Below, in pieces: positions 34,670-43,462 of a stretch of DNA of 64,000 nt; positions within the stretch are counted from its first letter, which is position 1; each line of letters starts with the position of its first letter. Under the pieces are notes generated by a model, which made no database searches, was not told the origin of the DNA, and saw nothing but the letters and a program-made list of their open reading frames with translations. Source of the stretch: a virus; the IMG/VR virus record IMGVR_UViG_3300033821_000019, positions 1-64,000 of that record; one strand, 5' to 3'. The position numbers and the translations under genes were made by a program.

Positions 34670-35119
34670 TTACCACCATTTAAACATAAACAGGTTCTTG
34701 AGTGTATCACATAACTCACCAGACACTTGTTTAAGACGCTCTTTACGTGAACTTTGCTTGGCTTCTTTTTGCAGTATCCAAATTAAAACTGCCAATTTTG
34801 GGTATTCCTGACCACAATGCGCCGGATTTTTGACTATCTCTTCGAAGTCATTCTTCACCGACTCCTCAGTATGTTTACACTTAAAACAGGTACATTGTTG
34901 CGCTGTTTCTGGCTCATTACAGATAAAAATGGAGTTTTTGACCTTGGCCAAAACATCTGTATTCTGGCAAAACCCTACATCACTATTGCCTTTGACTCTA
35001 TGACGCTTGTTCCAAACACAATTCAAATGGCACACAGATAGATACTTAGCCTGCCGTTCTCTCAGGTGTTTGTGATAAATCTCTTTGCTTTTGAAAGCAA
35101 CTTCTTCTTCACTTCTCAT
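34670..35119 (-). CDS. Cysteine-rich hypothetical protein (149 aa)
   Basis: Cysteines and histidines at C30, H31, C34, C52, C68, C76, C78 and C81 (CTCFKCKH) suggest one or two zinc sites. The C-terminal part is helical and basic. The gene overlaps the NusG-like gene's alternative start, so the two are coupled in translation. It could be a transcription accessory factor by context; no family recognised. Confidence 0.55.
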   Translation of the reverse strand: MRSEEEVAFKSKEIYHKHLRERQAKYLSVCHLNCVWNKRHRVKGNSDVGFCQNTDVLAKVKNSIFICNEPETAQQCTCFKCKHTEESVKNDFEEIVKNPAHCGQEYPKLAVLIWILQKEAKQSSRKERLKQVSGELCDTLKNLFMFKWW

Positions 35120-35753
35120 TCTTTTTAGCCTTTTCCGCCCGCTCTAAATATTCGTCTAACTGTCTCTTGGTATTAAAAAAACTCAGAGCCTTGGATAAGT
35201 CAATTCTATGGGCCTTACACTCTGGAAGGGTAGGCCACTTGCCTAATATACGTTTTAACACCCTGTATTTGTCTATATTCTCGCCTAGTGAAAACTGTTT
35301 GGCCATAAAAATCAGACGGCTGAATGATTGGAATTGCCTTAAAACGACATAGAAAGGCGGAATCACATCAGGACGTTTTTTTCTAGCAGTATAATAAGCT
35401 CTTACGGTCCACAGATTAAATTGGGTAACAAGCTTTGCCAAGTATTCATCAAACTCTTGGTTACTTACGGCAATAGGTGGACCTTTAGCTTTCTCTGGTC
35501 TAGGTATTTCTTTGTAGGCTTCGTTTACTGCAATACTCCATTTCCCAAATATCTTTGTGTAGTCATAGAGAAGAGGGTCTTGAGGAGAACGGCACTTTCG
35601 TAAATGATTCCTTGTGGTGATTCTATTGTCACGCAAATAGGACAATAGTTCATCACGGGAAAAGGTTGGCCTTCTCGCGTAAGGGCGCGTCGTTTCAGAC
35701 AAGCTATATCTTGAACGATTTTCAAGACTAGCATCGCTGAATTTCTGCCACAA
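35109..35753 (-). CDS. DNA-binding protein with homing-endonuclease-associated repeats
   Basis: A basic protein of 214 residues with two or three repeats of about 45 residues. Each has a helix with an aromatic or leucine pair, a conserved T-R-x-x-Y/L helix, then a final F-G-K/S-W or F-x-S-F element: SRDELLSYLRDN...YTKIFGKWSIAVNEA, then EFDEYLAKLVTQFNLWTVRAYYT...FQSFSRLIFMA, then a third weaker unit with RILGKWPTL. This matches the known repeats in DNA-binding parts of homing endonucleases and some phage proteins. No nuclease domain is present, so it may be a repressor or accessory DNA binder. TTG start. Confidence 0.55.
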   Translation of the reverse strand: MWQKFSDASLENRSRYSLSETTRPYARRPTFSRDELLSYLRDNRITTRNHLRKCRSPQDPLLYDYTKIFGKWSIAVNEAYKEIPRPEKAKGPPIAVSNQEFDEYLAKLVTQFNLWTVRAYYTARKKRPDVIPPFYVVLRQFQSFSRLIFMAKQFSLGENIDKYRVLKRILGKWPTLPECKAHRIDLSKALSFFNTKRQLDEYLERAEKAKKNEK

Positions 35754-35785
35754 GGACTTTTCTATAGCCTACTCCTATTCAGCAA

Positions 35786-36418
35786 TTAAGCTGTCTTAGG
35801 CGCGGGTGTAGCAGCAGTAGCAGCGGCAATAGTAGCAGCAGCAGTAGTAGCCTGTTTAGGAGCCTTGGATTTGGTTGAAGGGGTTGCGTTTGCTGTGGAT
35901 GCTGGAGTTGTTTGAACTTTGGTTTTGGCTGCTTGGGCTTGTTTAATTGGGCCTAGTATATCTTGGCCTGTTTTTTTGGCCTGTTCCGCTGCTTCAAATA
36001 CATCCCGTGCGTCATCATTCTCTAACCAATTTGGAACACCATTCGTTACTGCAAATTCTTCCGCAAACATCTCGTAATCTGGTTTGCGCTTCTTTGCGTA
36101 GTTGTTGCTTTCCGGGTCAAACCCACCACTTGGGATAGAGCACATTTGATGGAAAACGGACAAGTGCTTTTGTTTAGGACTAAAATTTTTCCACGTCTGT
36201 TCAAACACCTCTACAAAATAGACCTTATCAATAAGGATGTCATAAGGGTACTTCACCGGAATCAAACGAGTACCACGCTTTGATTTCTTGCCTTTGGTCA
36301 TCACTGGTTGCACGGCATTGACATCAAAGCCTTCAAAAACTTTAGGCAAGGCTTCAATTATCTTCTCCATGATTTCTGAAACTTCATTGTTGACTTCATA
36401 ATCCGTAAACTTAGCCAT
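35786..36418 (-). CDS. Phage metallopeptidase-family protein with degenerate active site
   Basis: Residues 1-145 resemble the small phage metallopeptidase family: YPYDILIDKVYFVEVFEQTWKNFSPKQKHLSVFHQMCSIPSGG, then KRKPDYEMFAEEFAVTNG. In active members the helix holds HExxH; here it reads H-Q-M-C-S, so the catalytic Glu and second His are missing. It has probably lost peptidase activity and acts as a binding protein. The C-terminal 55 residues are A/T/P/K-rich and disordered, possibly added by repeat growth. AGGAGAG site. Confidence 0.55.
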   Translation of the reverse strand: MAKFTDYEVNNEVSEIMEKIIEALPKVFEGFDVNAVQPVMTKGKKSKRGTRLIPVKYPYDILIDKVYFVEVFEQTWKNFSPKQKHLSVFHQMCSIPSGGFDPESNNYAKKRKPDYEMFAEEFAVTNGVPNWLENDDARDVFEAAEQAKKTGQDILGPIKQAQAAKTKVQTTPASTANATPSTKSKAPKQATTAAATIAAATAATPAPKTA

Positions 36419-36464
36419 TTTACTCTCCTATGATTGGAAAATTGTTTAACCCGCTTCTTTAAGT

Positions 36465-36473
36465 ATTATACAA
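36465..36473 (-). promoter_or_regulatory. Putative promoter, TTGTATAAT class
   Basis: Minus-strand TTGTATAAT, shared with 46644-46652 and 49119-49127. It resembles a host sigma-70 minus-10 box and lies 47 bases before the gene starting at 36418. No minus-35 box is clear. Confidence 0.4.
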
Positions 36474-36479
36474 CTAGCA

Positions 36480-36776
36480 CTACTTTTTTTGTGCTAATTC
36501 GATGATGATATTTTCCTTCTCTTTCATACTAGGCTGGAGATGACTCATTATGATATGGATGGCCGGGGAAGCATCAACGGAAACCACTATCTTTTTATCA
36601 GCACCGTTCTCTTTTTCGTCTTGTGCATCCAACCGGTGAATAGCGTCCTTCATCAACAGTGCATAAGAGTCTATGTTGCCTGTATGAATGTCGTCCGCTA
36701 CATACAGAATTTCATCATATTCCTCATCCACATGTTGCACAATAGCCTTTTTGGTGCAGATGAATAGTGTTTTCAT
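36480..36776 (-). CDS. Small hypothetical alpha/beta protein (98 aa)
   Basis: It begins KTLFICTKKAIVQHV and has DEILYVADDI and KKIVVSVDASPAIHIIMSHL. The alternating strand-helix pattern suggests a Rossmann-like small domain. It overlaps the next upstream gene by four bases. Function unknown. Confidence 0.6.
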   Translation of the reverse strand: MKTLFICTKKAIVQHVDEEYDEILYVADDIHTGNIDSYALLMKDAIHRLDAQDEKENGADKKIVVSVDASPAIHIIMSHLQPSMKEKENIIIELAQKK

Positions 36777-37099
36777 AGTTTTCCCGCACTCTTCATTAAC
36801 AATTCAACTTCAATCTTTTTATCCAATTCGTCGAACATTATTCGACAAAATTCAGGCGTGCAACTAAACGTCATGAAACCTTCGCCTTCATAATATCCTA
36901 TACCATTATTGTCTTTTTCTTCTCCCCATTTTTCTTGGTTCATCACTACTATAATATACGATTCACCACGACTTTTGAGAGCATCGGCTAACCATCCAAT
37001 GGGAATACACCGGCAAATGAATAGAAAAGCCTTCCTAAGCAAAGAAGGCTTTTCTTTTGGACGGTCAGTTAGTTCTCCCTCTAAATGTGGCTTAGTCAT
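36773..37099 (-). CDS. Small hypothetical protein (about 108 aa)
   Basis: The start at 37097-37099 overlaps the stop of the upstream metallopeptidase gene; a shorter alternative start is at 36941-36943. The longer version includes FLFICRCIPIGWLADALKSRGESY, which looks like a real helix plus strand. A terminator-like hairpin (37025-37053) lies within the longer version, which speaks for the shorter start. Function unknown. Confidence 0.5.
   Translation of the reverse strand: MTKPHLEGELTDRPKEKPSLLRKAFLFICRCIPIGWLADALKSRGESYIIVVMNQEKWGEEKDNNGIGYYEGEGFMTFSCTPEFCRIMFDELDKKIEVELLMKSAGKL
37025..37053 (-). terminator. Terminator-like hairpin near the end of the metallopeptidase gene
   Basis: AAAAGCCTTC / GAAGGCTTTT, a ten-bp perfect stem, with CTATTC after it on the minus strand. 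It is within 70 bases of the upstream stop at 37092 but inside the possible 5' part of the next gene. Confidence 0.45.
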
Positions 37100-38300
37100 A
37101 AGACGGCACTTCAATCTTAACGTGCTTGCCCCACTTGTACGGATACTGGTCTTCTGTCAACTCAGTAGTAAGTACCCACAAAATCGGCATCTGATATTTG
37201 TGATTGATGACCGGCGCATAAAAATCGGTGAAGTAAATCAAAGCATCATACTGCCCTTCAACTTCCTTCAAGACTGGTTCAAGGTCAGTACCGCCACGTC
37301 CGGTAATCTGGCCGTTCCATTTGCCCTTGTACCGATATTGCTTGGTAATGGCGCAATCACACTCCAACATTTGAATGTGAGCACCATTCTTGTAAATCCA
37401 GTAAATCTCATTCATGAACACCTTGAGTTGGGTGTCAGAAATGGAGCCTGAAGTATCTATTGCAACAGCAAGTTCCAACACATCTTCTTTGCGCGTACCG
37501 GGGCGTGTGCCAAACCGCTTGCTTACGCGCTTCATGGTGTAATCCAAATCGGACTCTGTAGCCGAAGCAACAAAAGTCCGCAACACCTTGTTCCACGGGA
37601 TGATTGGTTTGCGGGTCTTAAGAATGTCACCAATCTGTTCAATGACTTCGGCAGGAACGTTGCCGTAATCTTTATTGCAAAGCTCTTTAGCTTGGCGAAC
37701 AATGTCTTTTACAATGTCTTTTAGAATCGGGTCAGAAGCAGCCTCTTCCCACATATCATGGGATTTCACCGCATCAGAGAACATGCCTTCAACACCGAAC
37801 TGGCCCTTAGCACACATGTTTTGAAACTGTTTGTTGTCCTTCAATTGCTGATAGTACCAGAACGAAGACTTGTGTGGAGGAAAACCAAACATATCTGGCA
37901 GCATAGCAGCTTCAATGAGCTTGTCTTTATCAATGCAACTATTGACAACCAAATCCACTGCCACATTGCCACGCAGACGGTCAGAGAACTTCAAATTCAA
38001 ATGGTCAAAGACAACGTGCAATGTTTCGTGTTCCAAAGCGCCAAGCAGGAAGCCCCACGCTTGGTCTTCCGATTTTGCCTTGCCGAATATCTCATTAGCC
38101 AGCCAATCTTGGTTGATGTAGAGCTTAATCAGCAAGTCATCTTTTTGCTTTCCCACTGCCATTGTCGGAAGTTTGGCATTTGGACCGCCAAGGTAGACTT
38201 TGGACAATTGCTGTAAGATGTGACCATAGAAGACCTTATGGCGAATCAGGTCAATGATTCCGCACATTACCGTTTTCTTTGCATCACTGAACTTTGCCAC
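37092..38300 (-). CDS. VWA-like metallopeptidase protein (402 aa)
   Basis: GTG start with GGAG upstream. Residues 60-130 hold a zinc-protease helix, H91-E-T-L-H95 within LGALEHETLHVVFDH, and the following WYYQQLKDN region fits the family of putative metallopeptidases fused to a VWA-like domain (DUF2201 type). The C-terminal half has a metal-ion-dependent adhesion site, AVAIDTSGSIS, with later GRGGTDLEPVL and ALIYFTDFYA, the other parts of a VWA fold. Proteins of this design often work with MoxR-type ATPases, but none is seen in this window. The catalytic residues are intact. Confidence 0.8.
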   Translation of the reverse strand: MAKFSDAKKTVMCGIIDLIRHKVFYGHILQQLSKVYLGGPNAKLPTMAVGKQKDDLLIKLYINQDWLANEIFGKAKSEDQAWGFLLGALEHETLHVVFDHLNLKFSDRLRGNVAVDLVVNSCIDKDKLIEAAMLPDMFGFPPHKSSFWYYQQLKDNKQFQNMCAKGQFGVEGMFSDAVKSHDMWEEAASDPILKDIVKDIVRQAKELCNKDYGNVPAEVIEQIGDILKTRKPIIPWNKVLRTFVASATESDLDYTMKRVSKRFGTRPGTRKEDVLELAVAIDTSGSISDTQLKVFMNEIYWIYKNGAHIQMLECDCAITKQYRYKGKWNGQITGRGGTDLEPVLKEVEGQYDALIYFTDFYAPVINHKYQMPILWVLTTELTEDQYPYKWGKHVKIEVPSYD

Positions 38301-38327
38301 TTTATTGACTCCTTTTTAGACCACCAC

Positions 38328-38338
38328 AATTGTATCGT
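38328..38338 (-). promoter_or_regulatory. Putative promoter, ACGATACAAT class
   Basis: Minus-strand ACGATACAATT, 28 bases before the start at 38300. The same motif occurs at 40102, 56408 and 58319, each 28-42 bases before a start codon. Confidence 0.45.
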
Positions 38339-38353
38339 ATTATTCAACAATAT

Positions 38354-39109
38354 TTATTCGCCTTTTTGAAAAGAATCACTCATCTCAATGATTTTCTCCA
38401 AGTTATAAGGGATTATCTTCTTAATCTTCTTGAAGATGGAGTATTCTTTCTTTAAATACTTGTCAAAATACTCGCTCTTTTTGCAGGGCGTGAGTATTTC
38501 TTTCTTGCCGTAGTCGTAATCCCTGTCATAACCATAGTCCTTATCCCTAGACGGTTTAATCCAAGGTCTGTTATCTTCTACATCCCTATCCACAGGCATA
38601 TTAGAAATGTGTTCTGCCGTCTGGTCTTCTATCCGCTCTCTTTCTTCTTGAAGTTGGCGCTCCAATTCTCTCTTTTCACGCTCTTCTTTTTCTTTAAGCA
38701 GCCGCGCCTTTTCTTCGGGGTCAACCCATTCCGCCACATCGTAATTTGCAACATAACGTATATGGCCAAACTTGTCTTCCACTCTGATTAAATCTTTAAT
38801 GCGTACTTTCTTCTCAGCCAAATAGGCTACGCCCTTGTCAAAGAACCTAGCCCACAAATTGCCTGTTCCCCTGCCAAGGAATTCTATTTCCCATGATTCG
38901 TCAAGAGGCTCGTTGTCAAAAGTCACAAAATCTGGGTTGATATGTTCGTGTATTGCATCAACACCATAGCTTTTGAAATCTACCGCAATCCAACCTTCCC
39001 CAACAGAGAATTCCATAATGCGGCCATACTCTTTCTTGCCGCCATTTATAGGATGCTGGACAATAACTGCCCGCCCGACATCATCATCTGTCAATTCGCT
39101 AATGTTCAT
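38354..39109 (-). CDS. Hypothetical protein with coiled coil (251 aa)
   Basis: The N-terminal 125 residues look like two small beta barrels (GRAVIVQHPINGGKKEYGRI; WIAVDFKSYGVDAIHEHI). A charged coiled coil follows at about 130-170 (EEREKRELERQLQEERERIE), then a tyrosine/aspartate-rich stretch (DYGYDRDYDYGK) and a short helical end. Function unknown. Confidence 0.6.
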   Translation of the reverse strand: MNISELTDDDVGRAVIVQHPINGGKKEYGRIMEFSVGEGWIAVDFKSYGVDAIHEHINPDFVTFDNEPLDESWEIEFLGRGTGNLWARFFDKGVAYLAEKKVRIKDLIRVEDKFGHIRYVANYDVAEWVDPEEKARLLKEKEEREKRELERQLQEERERIEDQTAEHISNMPVDRDVEDNRPWIKPSRDKDYGYDRDYDYGKKEILTPCKKSEYFDKYLKKEYSIFKKIKKIIPYNLEKIIEMSDSFQKGE

Positions 39110-39120
39110 AGCTCACGCTT

Positions 39121-39564
39121 TCACACCAAGATAATTGAACCTGTTGGTTTGGTTTCGTCTCCAAGCCGCACTTTAGCTACCTTGGCAATGCGTTCGTCCT
39201 TTTCATTCAACATCACAGCGCCCAAATGTTTCGTTGGCACCTTTTCAGCCAAAAACAACCGATGGCCCACCTTCAAATCTTCCTTAAAGTAGTCCATCAT
39301 TTCCTCTTCCATAACGCCATAGGATTCCATCACGTCAGAAAAATCCGCTGCTTGACGGGCTTCATCATAATCAAACTTCTGCCCACGCACTTCAAGCCAA
39401 GCTTCAACGCCACTTCGGACATCAAGCTGGACCTTGCCGCCCTTCTTGTTGTCTTTGATATCATCGGAAATCGTGATGATACCCTTCTGAGGCTTTGCCG
39501 GTTGTGCTGGTGCCGCCTGTTTCTTGATTTCGTCAGGCAGGATTATCTTGCTCTGCTTCGCCAT
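39121..39564 (-). CDS. Hypothetical protein (147 aa)
   Basis: Start at 39562-39564 inside the end of the upstream gene. It begins MAKQSKIILPDEIKKQAAP, followed by a P/A/K-rich linker and a folded C-terminal part (VEAWLEVRGQKFDYDEARQA; VGHRLFLAEKVPTKHLGAVM) with strands and helices. The upstream extension of this frame is unlikely to be coding, since another gene covers it. Function unknown. Confidence 0.55.
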   Translation of the reverse strand: MAKQSKIILPDEIKKQAAPAQPAKPQKGIITISDDIKDNKKGGKVQLDVRSGVEAWLEVRGQKFDYDEARQAADFSDVMESYGVMEEEMMDYFKEDLKVGHRLFLAEKVPTKHLGAVMLNEKDERIAKVAKVRLGDETKPTGSIILV

Positions 39565-40060
39565 TGGATTCCTTGAACCTTTCTTTAAGCACCCGCATCT
39601 TCTCGCCAAACTTGTTTTCGGCCAAGATGTACTCTTTATTATCGTCTCTTTTGGCCGGAATTGCAAGATATTCCACACCCAAATCGAAAAAGTCTTCCAT
39701 GCCCACATTGCTGACACACAGATATGTCTGCTCAAATGGGTTCTGACCCTTTTGTGGAATAAAATTTGCCGGGAGATTGCTTGCGCGTGGCCGATGGATA
39801 GACACGAATTCTTTGCCCTTGTACTTGCACCATTGTTTGTAACAGAAATCCTTGGCCTTCCAACGGCTTCGGAACTTGCGCACTTTGATTCGCTCTGTGT
39901 GTTTCGTGCTAAGCTGAACTCGCAAAATATGCACGTAAAAGAAACCATCATCTTCTTTCTTTGGCGTGTAGCTACACCGGAACTTGTATCCACGGCGCAC
40001 TACCTCTGAAAAATAGAGGGAACGCTTGAAGGTCCGATACCGCAACTCCGGTGAAAGCAT
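39533..40060 (-). CDS. Basic hypothetical protein (175 aa)
   Basis: The ATG at 40058-40060, preceded by AAGGGG, is preferred over an upstream TTG. The protein is rich in K, R, F and Y (YRTFKRSLYFSEVVRRGYKF; VRKFRSRWKAKDFCYKQWCK), beta-rich, and probably binds nucleic acid. It overlaps the next gene by 32 bases. No family recognised. Confidence 0.55.
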   Translation of the reverse strand: MLSPELRYRTFKRSLYFSEVVRRGYKFRCSYTPKKEDDGFFYVHILRVQLSTKHTERIKVRKFRSRWKAKDFCYKQWCKYKGKEFVSIHRPRASNLPANFIPQKGQNPFEQTYLCVSNVGMEDFFDLGVEYLAIPAKRDDNKEYILAENKFGEKMRVLKERFKESNGEAEQDNPA

Positions 40061-40101
40061 GACTTTACCCCTTACAATGCTGCACTCACAACCTGCACAA
40101 C

Positions 40102-40111
40102 ATTGTATCGT
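40102..40111 (-). promoter_or_regulatory. Putative promoter, ACGATACAAT class
   Basis: Minus-strand ACGATACAAT, 42 bases before the preferred start at 40060. One of four copies of this element. Confidence 0.45.
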
Positions 40112-40164
40112 CAACTTTCGCTTTTTTTATCAATAATTCTCGCAAAATCTGATATAGCAAGGCT

Positions 40165-40740
40165 TTATGCCATAAATGAGAATATACGTCTCAGAAAAAT
40201 AGATGAAACAGAGGCTTTTGGAGCCGCAATAGGCGCATTGTCTGTAGGAATGACGTTAGACGACTGAATGTTCGACAACGCCAATGCTTCGGCCAATTCT
40301 TCAAGCTTGGTATGACCTTTGATAAAGATTTCAGACGCCGGGAATTCTCTTTCCACTTCATCTTTCAGTTCACCGTGGCCAGTGCTGATAATCGTTGGAA
40401 TGTCGTAACGGTTTTCGTGCAGCCATTCAATGAAACCTCTACCATCATCGCCTTGCAGTTCAATATCCACAATGGCCACTTTGATAGCACCGTCGCCATG
40501 TTTGGACACAGTATCCTTAGCTTCTTGAACCGTTCTCACATATAAAAGTGGTATGGTTGAATTAGCCGCAGCAAGCAAACCTTCTAAAATGGTTGCTTGT
40601 TCTGGTCTATCATCCAAAAAGAGAATCATACCAGTGCGTTGTTTGACTTCATCGCGCAATGAAAATTTGAAGAGGTGCTTGAGTGCCTTTTCCGTTGAAT
40701 TCAAGCGGTTCTTTAGGTCAGTGAAGTTTTGGTTAGTCAT
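40165..40740 (-). CDS. Response regulator receiver-domain protein
   Basis: A protein of 191 residues. Residues 38-150 form a CheY-like receiver: acidic pair D43-D44 (LFLDDRPEQ), phospho-acceptor D92 (AIVDIELQGDDG), T120 (IIST-GH) and K141 (FIKGHT). There is no DNA-binding or enzymatic output domain; the N-terminal 35 residues are a helix and the C-terminus is a short linker. It may accept phosphate from the histidine kinase encoded two genes upstream. AAAGGAGAGG ribosome site. Confidence 0.8.
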   Translation of the reverse strand: MTNQNFTDLKNRLNSTEKALKHLFKFSLRDEVKQRTGMILFLDDRPEQATILEGLLAAANSTIPLLYVRTVQEAKDTVSKHGDGAIKVAIVDIELQGDDGRGFIEWLHENRYDIPTIISTGHGELKDEVEREFPASEIFIKGHTKLEELAEALALSNIQSSNVIPTDNAPIAAPKASVSSIFLRRIFSFMA

Positions 40741-40752
40741 AATCCCTCTCCT

Positions 40753-41115
40753 TTAATCTTCTTTCACTTTGGCTGCATATCGGCAACGGTCAATCACCCG
40801 TTGTGTTCTTTCTAGCAATCTCTTTTCTTCCTCTTTCATGCGCTTTTCTTCTTCTAACATTGTCTTAACTTCAGCGCCACAATTAGTGCTTGTAGTCAAT
40901 GCATTAGAACATTTCTGTGCCAACGCCATCAATTGATTGTTGCGCTTTTCTAACAAGTCAGTCAAGTCTTTGATTTGTCGTTCGTGTTTTTTGTTGATGT
41001 GCCAATAGAAGGCTACCAACAAAACGATGAGGATAACACACATACCCCAAGGACCATATTTCGCCAACATTTCTGCAACAGTCATAGCACCTTGGGCGGC
41101 TGTCTGAGGATTCAT
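40753..41115 (-). CDS. Small membrane protein with coiled coil (120 aa)
   Basis: One transmembrane segment at about residues 20-40 (GMCVILIVLLVAFYW) is followed by a long charged coiled coil (KKHERQIKDLTDLLEKRNNQ; EEEKRMKEEEKRLLERTQR). It lies between the histidine kinase and response regulator genes and overlaps the kinase stop region by four bases. The kinase has no transmembrane segment, so this protein could anchor it. Phage holin or inner spanin is another possibility. Confidence 0.6.
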   Translation of the reverse strand: MNPQTAAQGAMTVAEMLAKYGPWGMCVILIVLLVAFYWHINKKHERQIKDLTDLLEKRNNQLMALAQKCSNALTTSTNCGAEVKTMLEEEKRMKEEEKRLLERTQRVIDRCRYAAKVKED

Positions 41116-43427
41116 ACTTTGCGCTCCCTTCTTTTTTTCAACCCGCTATAAATATGCACCATCAAATCTACCAAATCATATGGTTTCTTCGGGTAGTAAA
41201 CATCGGCGATAGGCACCTTCCAAATTTTGTTAGTCAAAACGATTTTTACCGCATCAAATGAATCACTTACTTCTTTAGTAAACTCACCGTCCATAAAATT
41301 ACTTCTAGCATCTGCAATAACTACTGCGAATGGGTCTTTGATATGTTCAGTAATGGCCTCTTGAATAGAACCTGAGATAAATACTTTATATCCTTCGCCA
41401 GTAATCGCTTCCCAAAGAAGTTTTCCCGTATCAAGAGCACCACCTAACAATAGAATACGCTCCCCGTTGCCTTTTTCATAGTCGGTGTTGACATAACCTG
41501 TCTGTGATTGGTCTATGTACTTTGGCAAATATAAAGAAAATGTAGTACCTTTATTCACCTCAGTATCTACCTTGATTTCGCCTTTGTGCTGACCTACTAT
41601 TATAGCATGACAAACAGATAAGCCTAAACCCGTTCCTTTCAGATTAGCCTGCCAAGAATTTTTCTCTGCGAAATTGCCTTTGGTGGAAAAGAAAGGCATG
41701 AATATTTTTGACAAGTTATCTTTAGCTATGCCACATCCAACGTCTGCTATTTTGAGGATAATCTTGTCCTCATAGAGAATATCATTACCTTCGGGTGGTT
41801 CTTCAATTGTAATAGTAATCTGCTTATTTTGAGATTTTGTCATCGCGTGTTGAGCATTGATAATCATGTTCATTAAAACGTGTGCTATGCCTTTCGGCTG
41901 CACATATATTTTTGCCGTTGTGTTCTCTACAATATCTACTTTTACATTCTCTTTGCCCAAATCAATATTCAGCAGTTCAACGACTCCTTGAATCAATGCT
42001 TTTGGCTGGACTGCTTTCATACTACCTTTATTTGAAGCCGTACTAGTGAAAGCCAACAAATCGTTTGTGATACTTGCTCCTTGAGAAAGAGCAGATTTGA
42101 CAATATCTAATGATTTGCGAACCTTATCTGGCACCGTCTCGCGATAAATCAAATCCACATGACCCTTAATCACTGCATTAATGTTGTTGAATTCGTGAGC
42201 AATGCCGCTTGCCATCAAACCTACAGCCGCCAATCGTTCTGAACGTAGCAACTTTTCCTGATGTTGGTATTCTTCGCTCACGTCTCTAAACACCATAACA
42301 ACACCTATCATATCTCCGTATTCATCTATGATAGGTGAAGCATTGTGTTTGATAGGTACTTCTTTACCACTTGAAGTCACATAGAGCGTGTTGTTACGCG
42401 GAGCTATCAAAGCGCCCGTGTTGAGTACCATTTCAACAGGATTAGGTACTTCTTTCTTAGTAAACTGGTGAATAAATTTGATGAAAATGTTAAGAGGTTT
42501 GCCTATCATTTCAAATTCTTTATAGCCAAGTATACTTTCAGCAGCAGCATTAACGCCTATTATCTGACCACTATTGTCTGTTGAAATAACACCATCACCT
42601 ATTGAATGCAGCGTGGTAGAAAGCAGCTTCCGATTATCATGTAAGGCTTTTTCAGCTTTCTTGCGTTCTGCAATATCATGGAATACTACCTCAAAGACCA
42701 TATTGCCATTGACGCGCTCAAACGATGTGGCGGCAGTTTCAACGTCAATAAGTTCTCCGGTATAAGTAAGAAACTGGCTTTCAACAAGAGGCACTTCGTA
42801 CCCGCGTTCTTTTTTCATTTCTTCCATGCGTTGAAGTTCTTGTGCTCTAAATTTTGGATGAACAAAATCCAGATACTTCCTGCCTAGTAAATCCTCTCTA
42901 GTACAAGCCCTTAGCATTCTTACGGCAGCGTTATTCGCAAATTCAATATTGCCGTTCTCATGCAAAATAGTAGCGAAAGGTGAAACCTCTATCAACCTTT
43001 TATACCTTTGTTTTGTTTCCTCAATTTCCAATTCTTGTTTCTTGCGTTGGGTTATGTCCAACATTGCACCAACTATACCTATTTTTTTGCCAGCTTTAGT
43101 AGTTAAGACTGATTTTTGGTAGATGATGTTTTTAACTTGTCCGTCTGATGTTACCATCTCTTTTTCATACTGCGTTTGAAAATCAGTAGATTCAAGGAGA
43201 TTGTCATCTATCTGTTTATGAAAATAGGCGGTTTTCAATGGAGAAGCATCAATAGGACTAGCGCCTATAATGTCTTCTCGTTTCACATTGCGCAGATTCT
43301 CAAAGGCTGTATTGCAACCTACGTAGACACCATTAGCATCGGTGTAATAAACAGCTATTGGAATTGCATCCAATAGTGTTTGCAAAAAATGGTTCTGCTT
43401 TTGTATTGTTTCATCATCGTCGTTCAT
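41112..43427 (-). CDS. PAS-domain hybrid histidine kinase
   Basis: A protein of 771 residues. Three PAS domains lie at about 14-128 (AIPIAVYYTDANGVYVGCN), 140-256 and 265-385 (SIGDGVISTDNSGQIIGVN). The dimerisation helix has H411 in ASGIAHEFNNINAV. The ATPase domain shows an N-box at about 520-527 (MNMIINAQHAM), G1 ADVGCGIAKD, F-box IFMPFFSTKG and G2 GTGLGLSVCHAII. The C-terminal 115 residues resemble a receiver, with D706 (VVIADARS) and K748 (YPKKPY), but the acidic pair is absent (LLGGALDTG), so it may be inactive. No signal peptide or membrane segment is present. Phage-encoded complete kinases are rare. Confidence 0.9.
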   Translation of the reverse strand: MNDDDETIQKQNHFLQTLLDAIPIAVYYTDANGVYVGCNTAFENLRNVKREDIIGASPIDASPLKTAYFHKQIDDNLLESTDFQTQYEKEMVTSDGQVKNIIYQKSVLTTKAGKKIGIVGAMLDITQRKKQELEIEETKQRYKRLIEVSPFATILHENGNIEFANNAAVRMLRACTREDLLGRKYLDFVHPKFRAQELQRMEEMKKERGYEVPLVESQFLTYTGELIDVETAATSFERVNGNMVFEVVFHDIAERKKAEKALHDNRKLLSTTLHSIGDGVISTDNSGQIIGVNAAAESILGYKEFEMIGKPLNIFIKFIHQFTKKEVPNPVEMVLNTGALIAPRNNTLYVTSSGKEVPIKHNASPIIDEYGDMIGVVMVFRDVSEEYQHQEKLLRSERLAAVGLMASGIAHEFNNINAVIKGHVDLIYRETVPDKVRKSLDIVKSALSQGASITNDLLAFTSTASNKGSMKAVQPKALIQGVVELLNIDLGKENVKVDIVENTTAKIYVQPKGIAHVLMNMIINAQHAMTKSQNKQITITIEEPPEGNDILYEDKIILKIADVGCGIAKDNLSKIFMPFFSTKGNFAEKNSWQANLKGTGLGLSVCHAIIVGQHKGEIKVDTEVNKGTTFSLYLPKYIDQSQTGYVNTDYEKGNGERILLLGGALDTGKLLWEAITGEGYKVFISGSIQEAITEHIKDPFAVVIADARSNFMDGEFTKEVSDSFDAVKIVLTNKIWKVPIADVYYPKKPYDLVDLMVHIYSGLKKRRERKV

Positions 43428-43462
43428 AATCTACCTAATATAGATGCCCTACTAAGACCAAA

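Noticed and set aside
39565-39993. Longer version of the gene ending at 39121
   Set aside because: The extra 143 residues are Cys/Ser/Arg-rich and lie over another gene in a different frame; the ATG at 39564 gives a normal protein.
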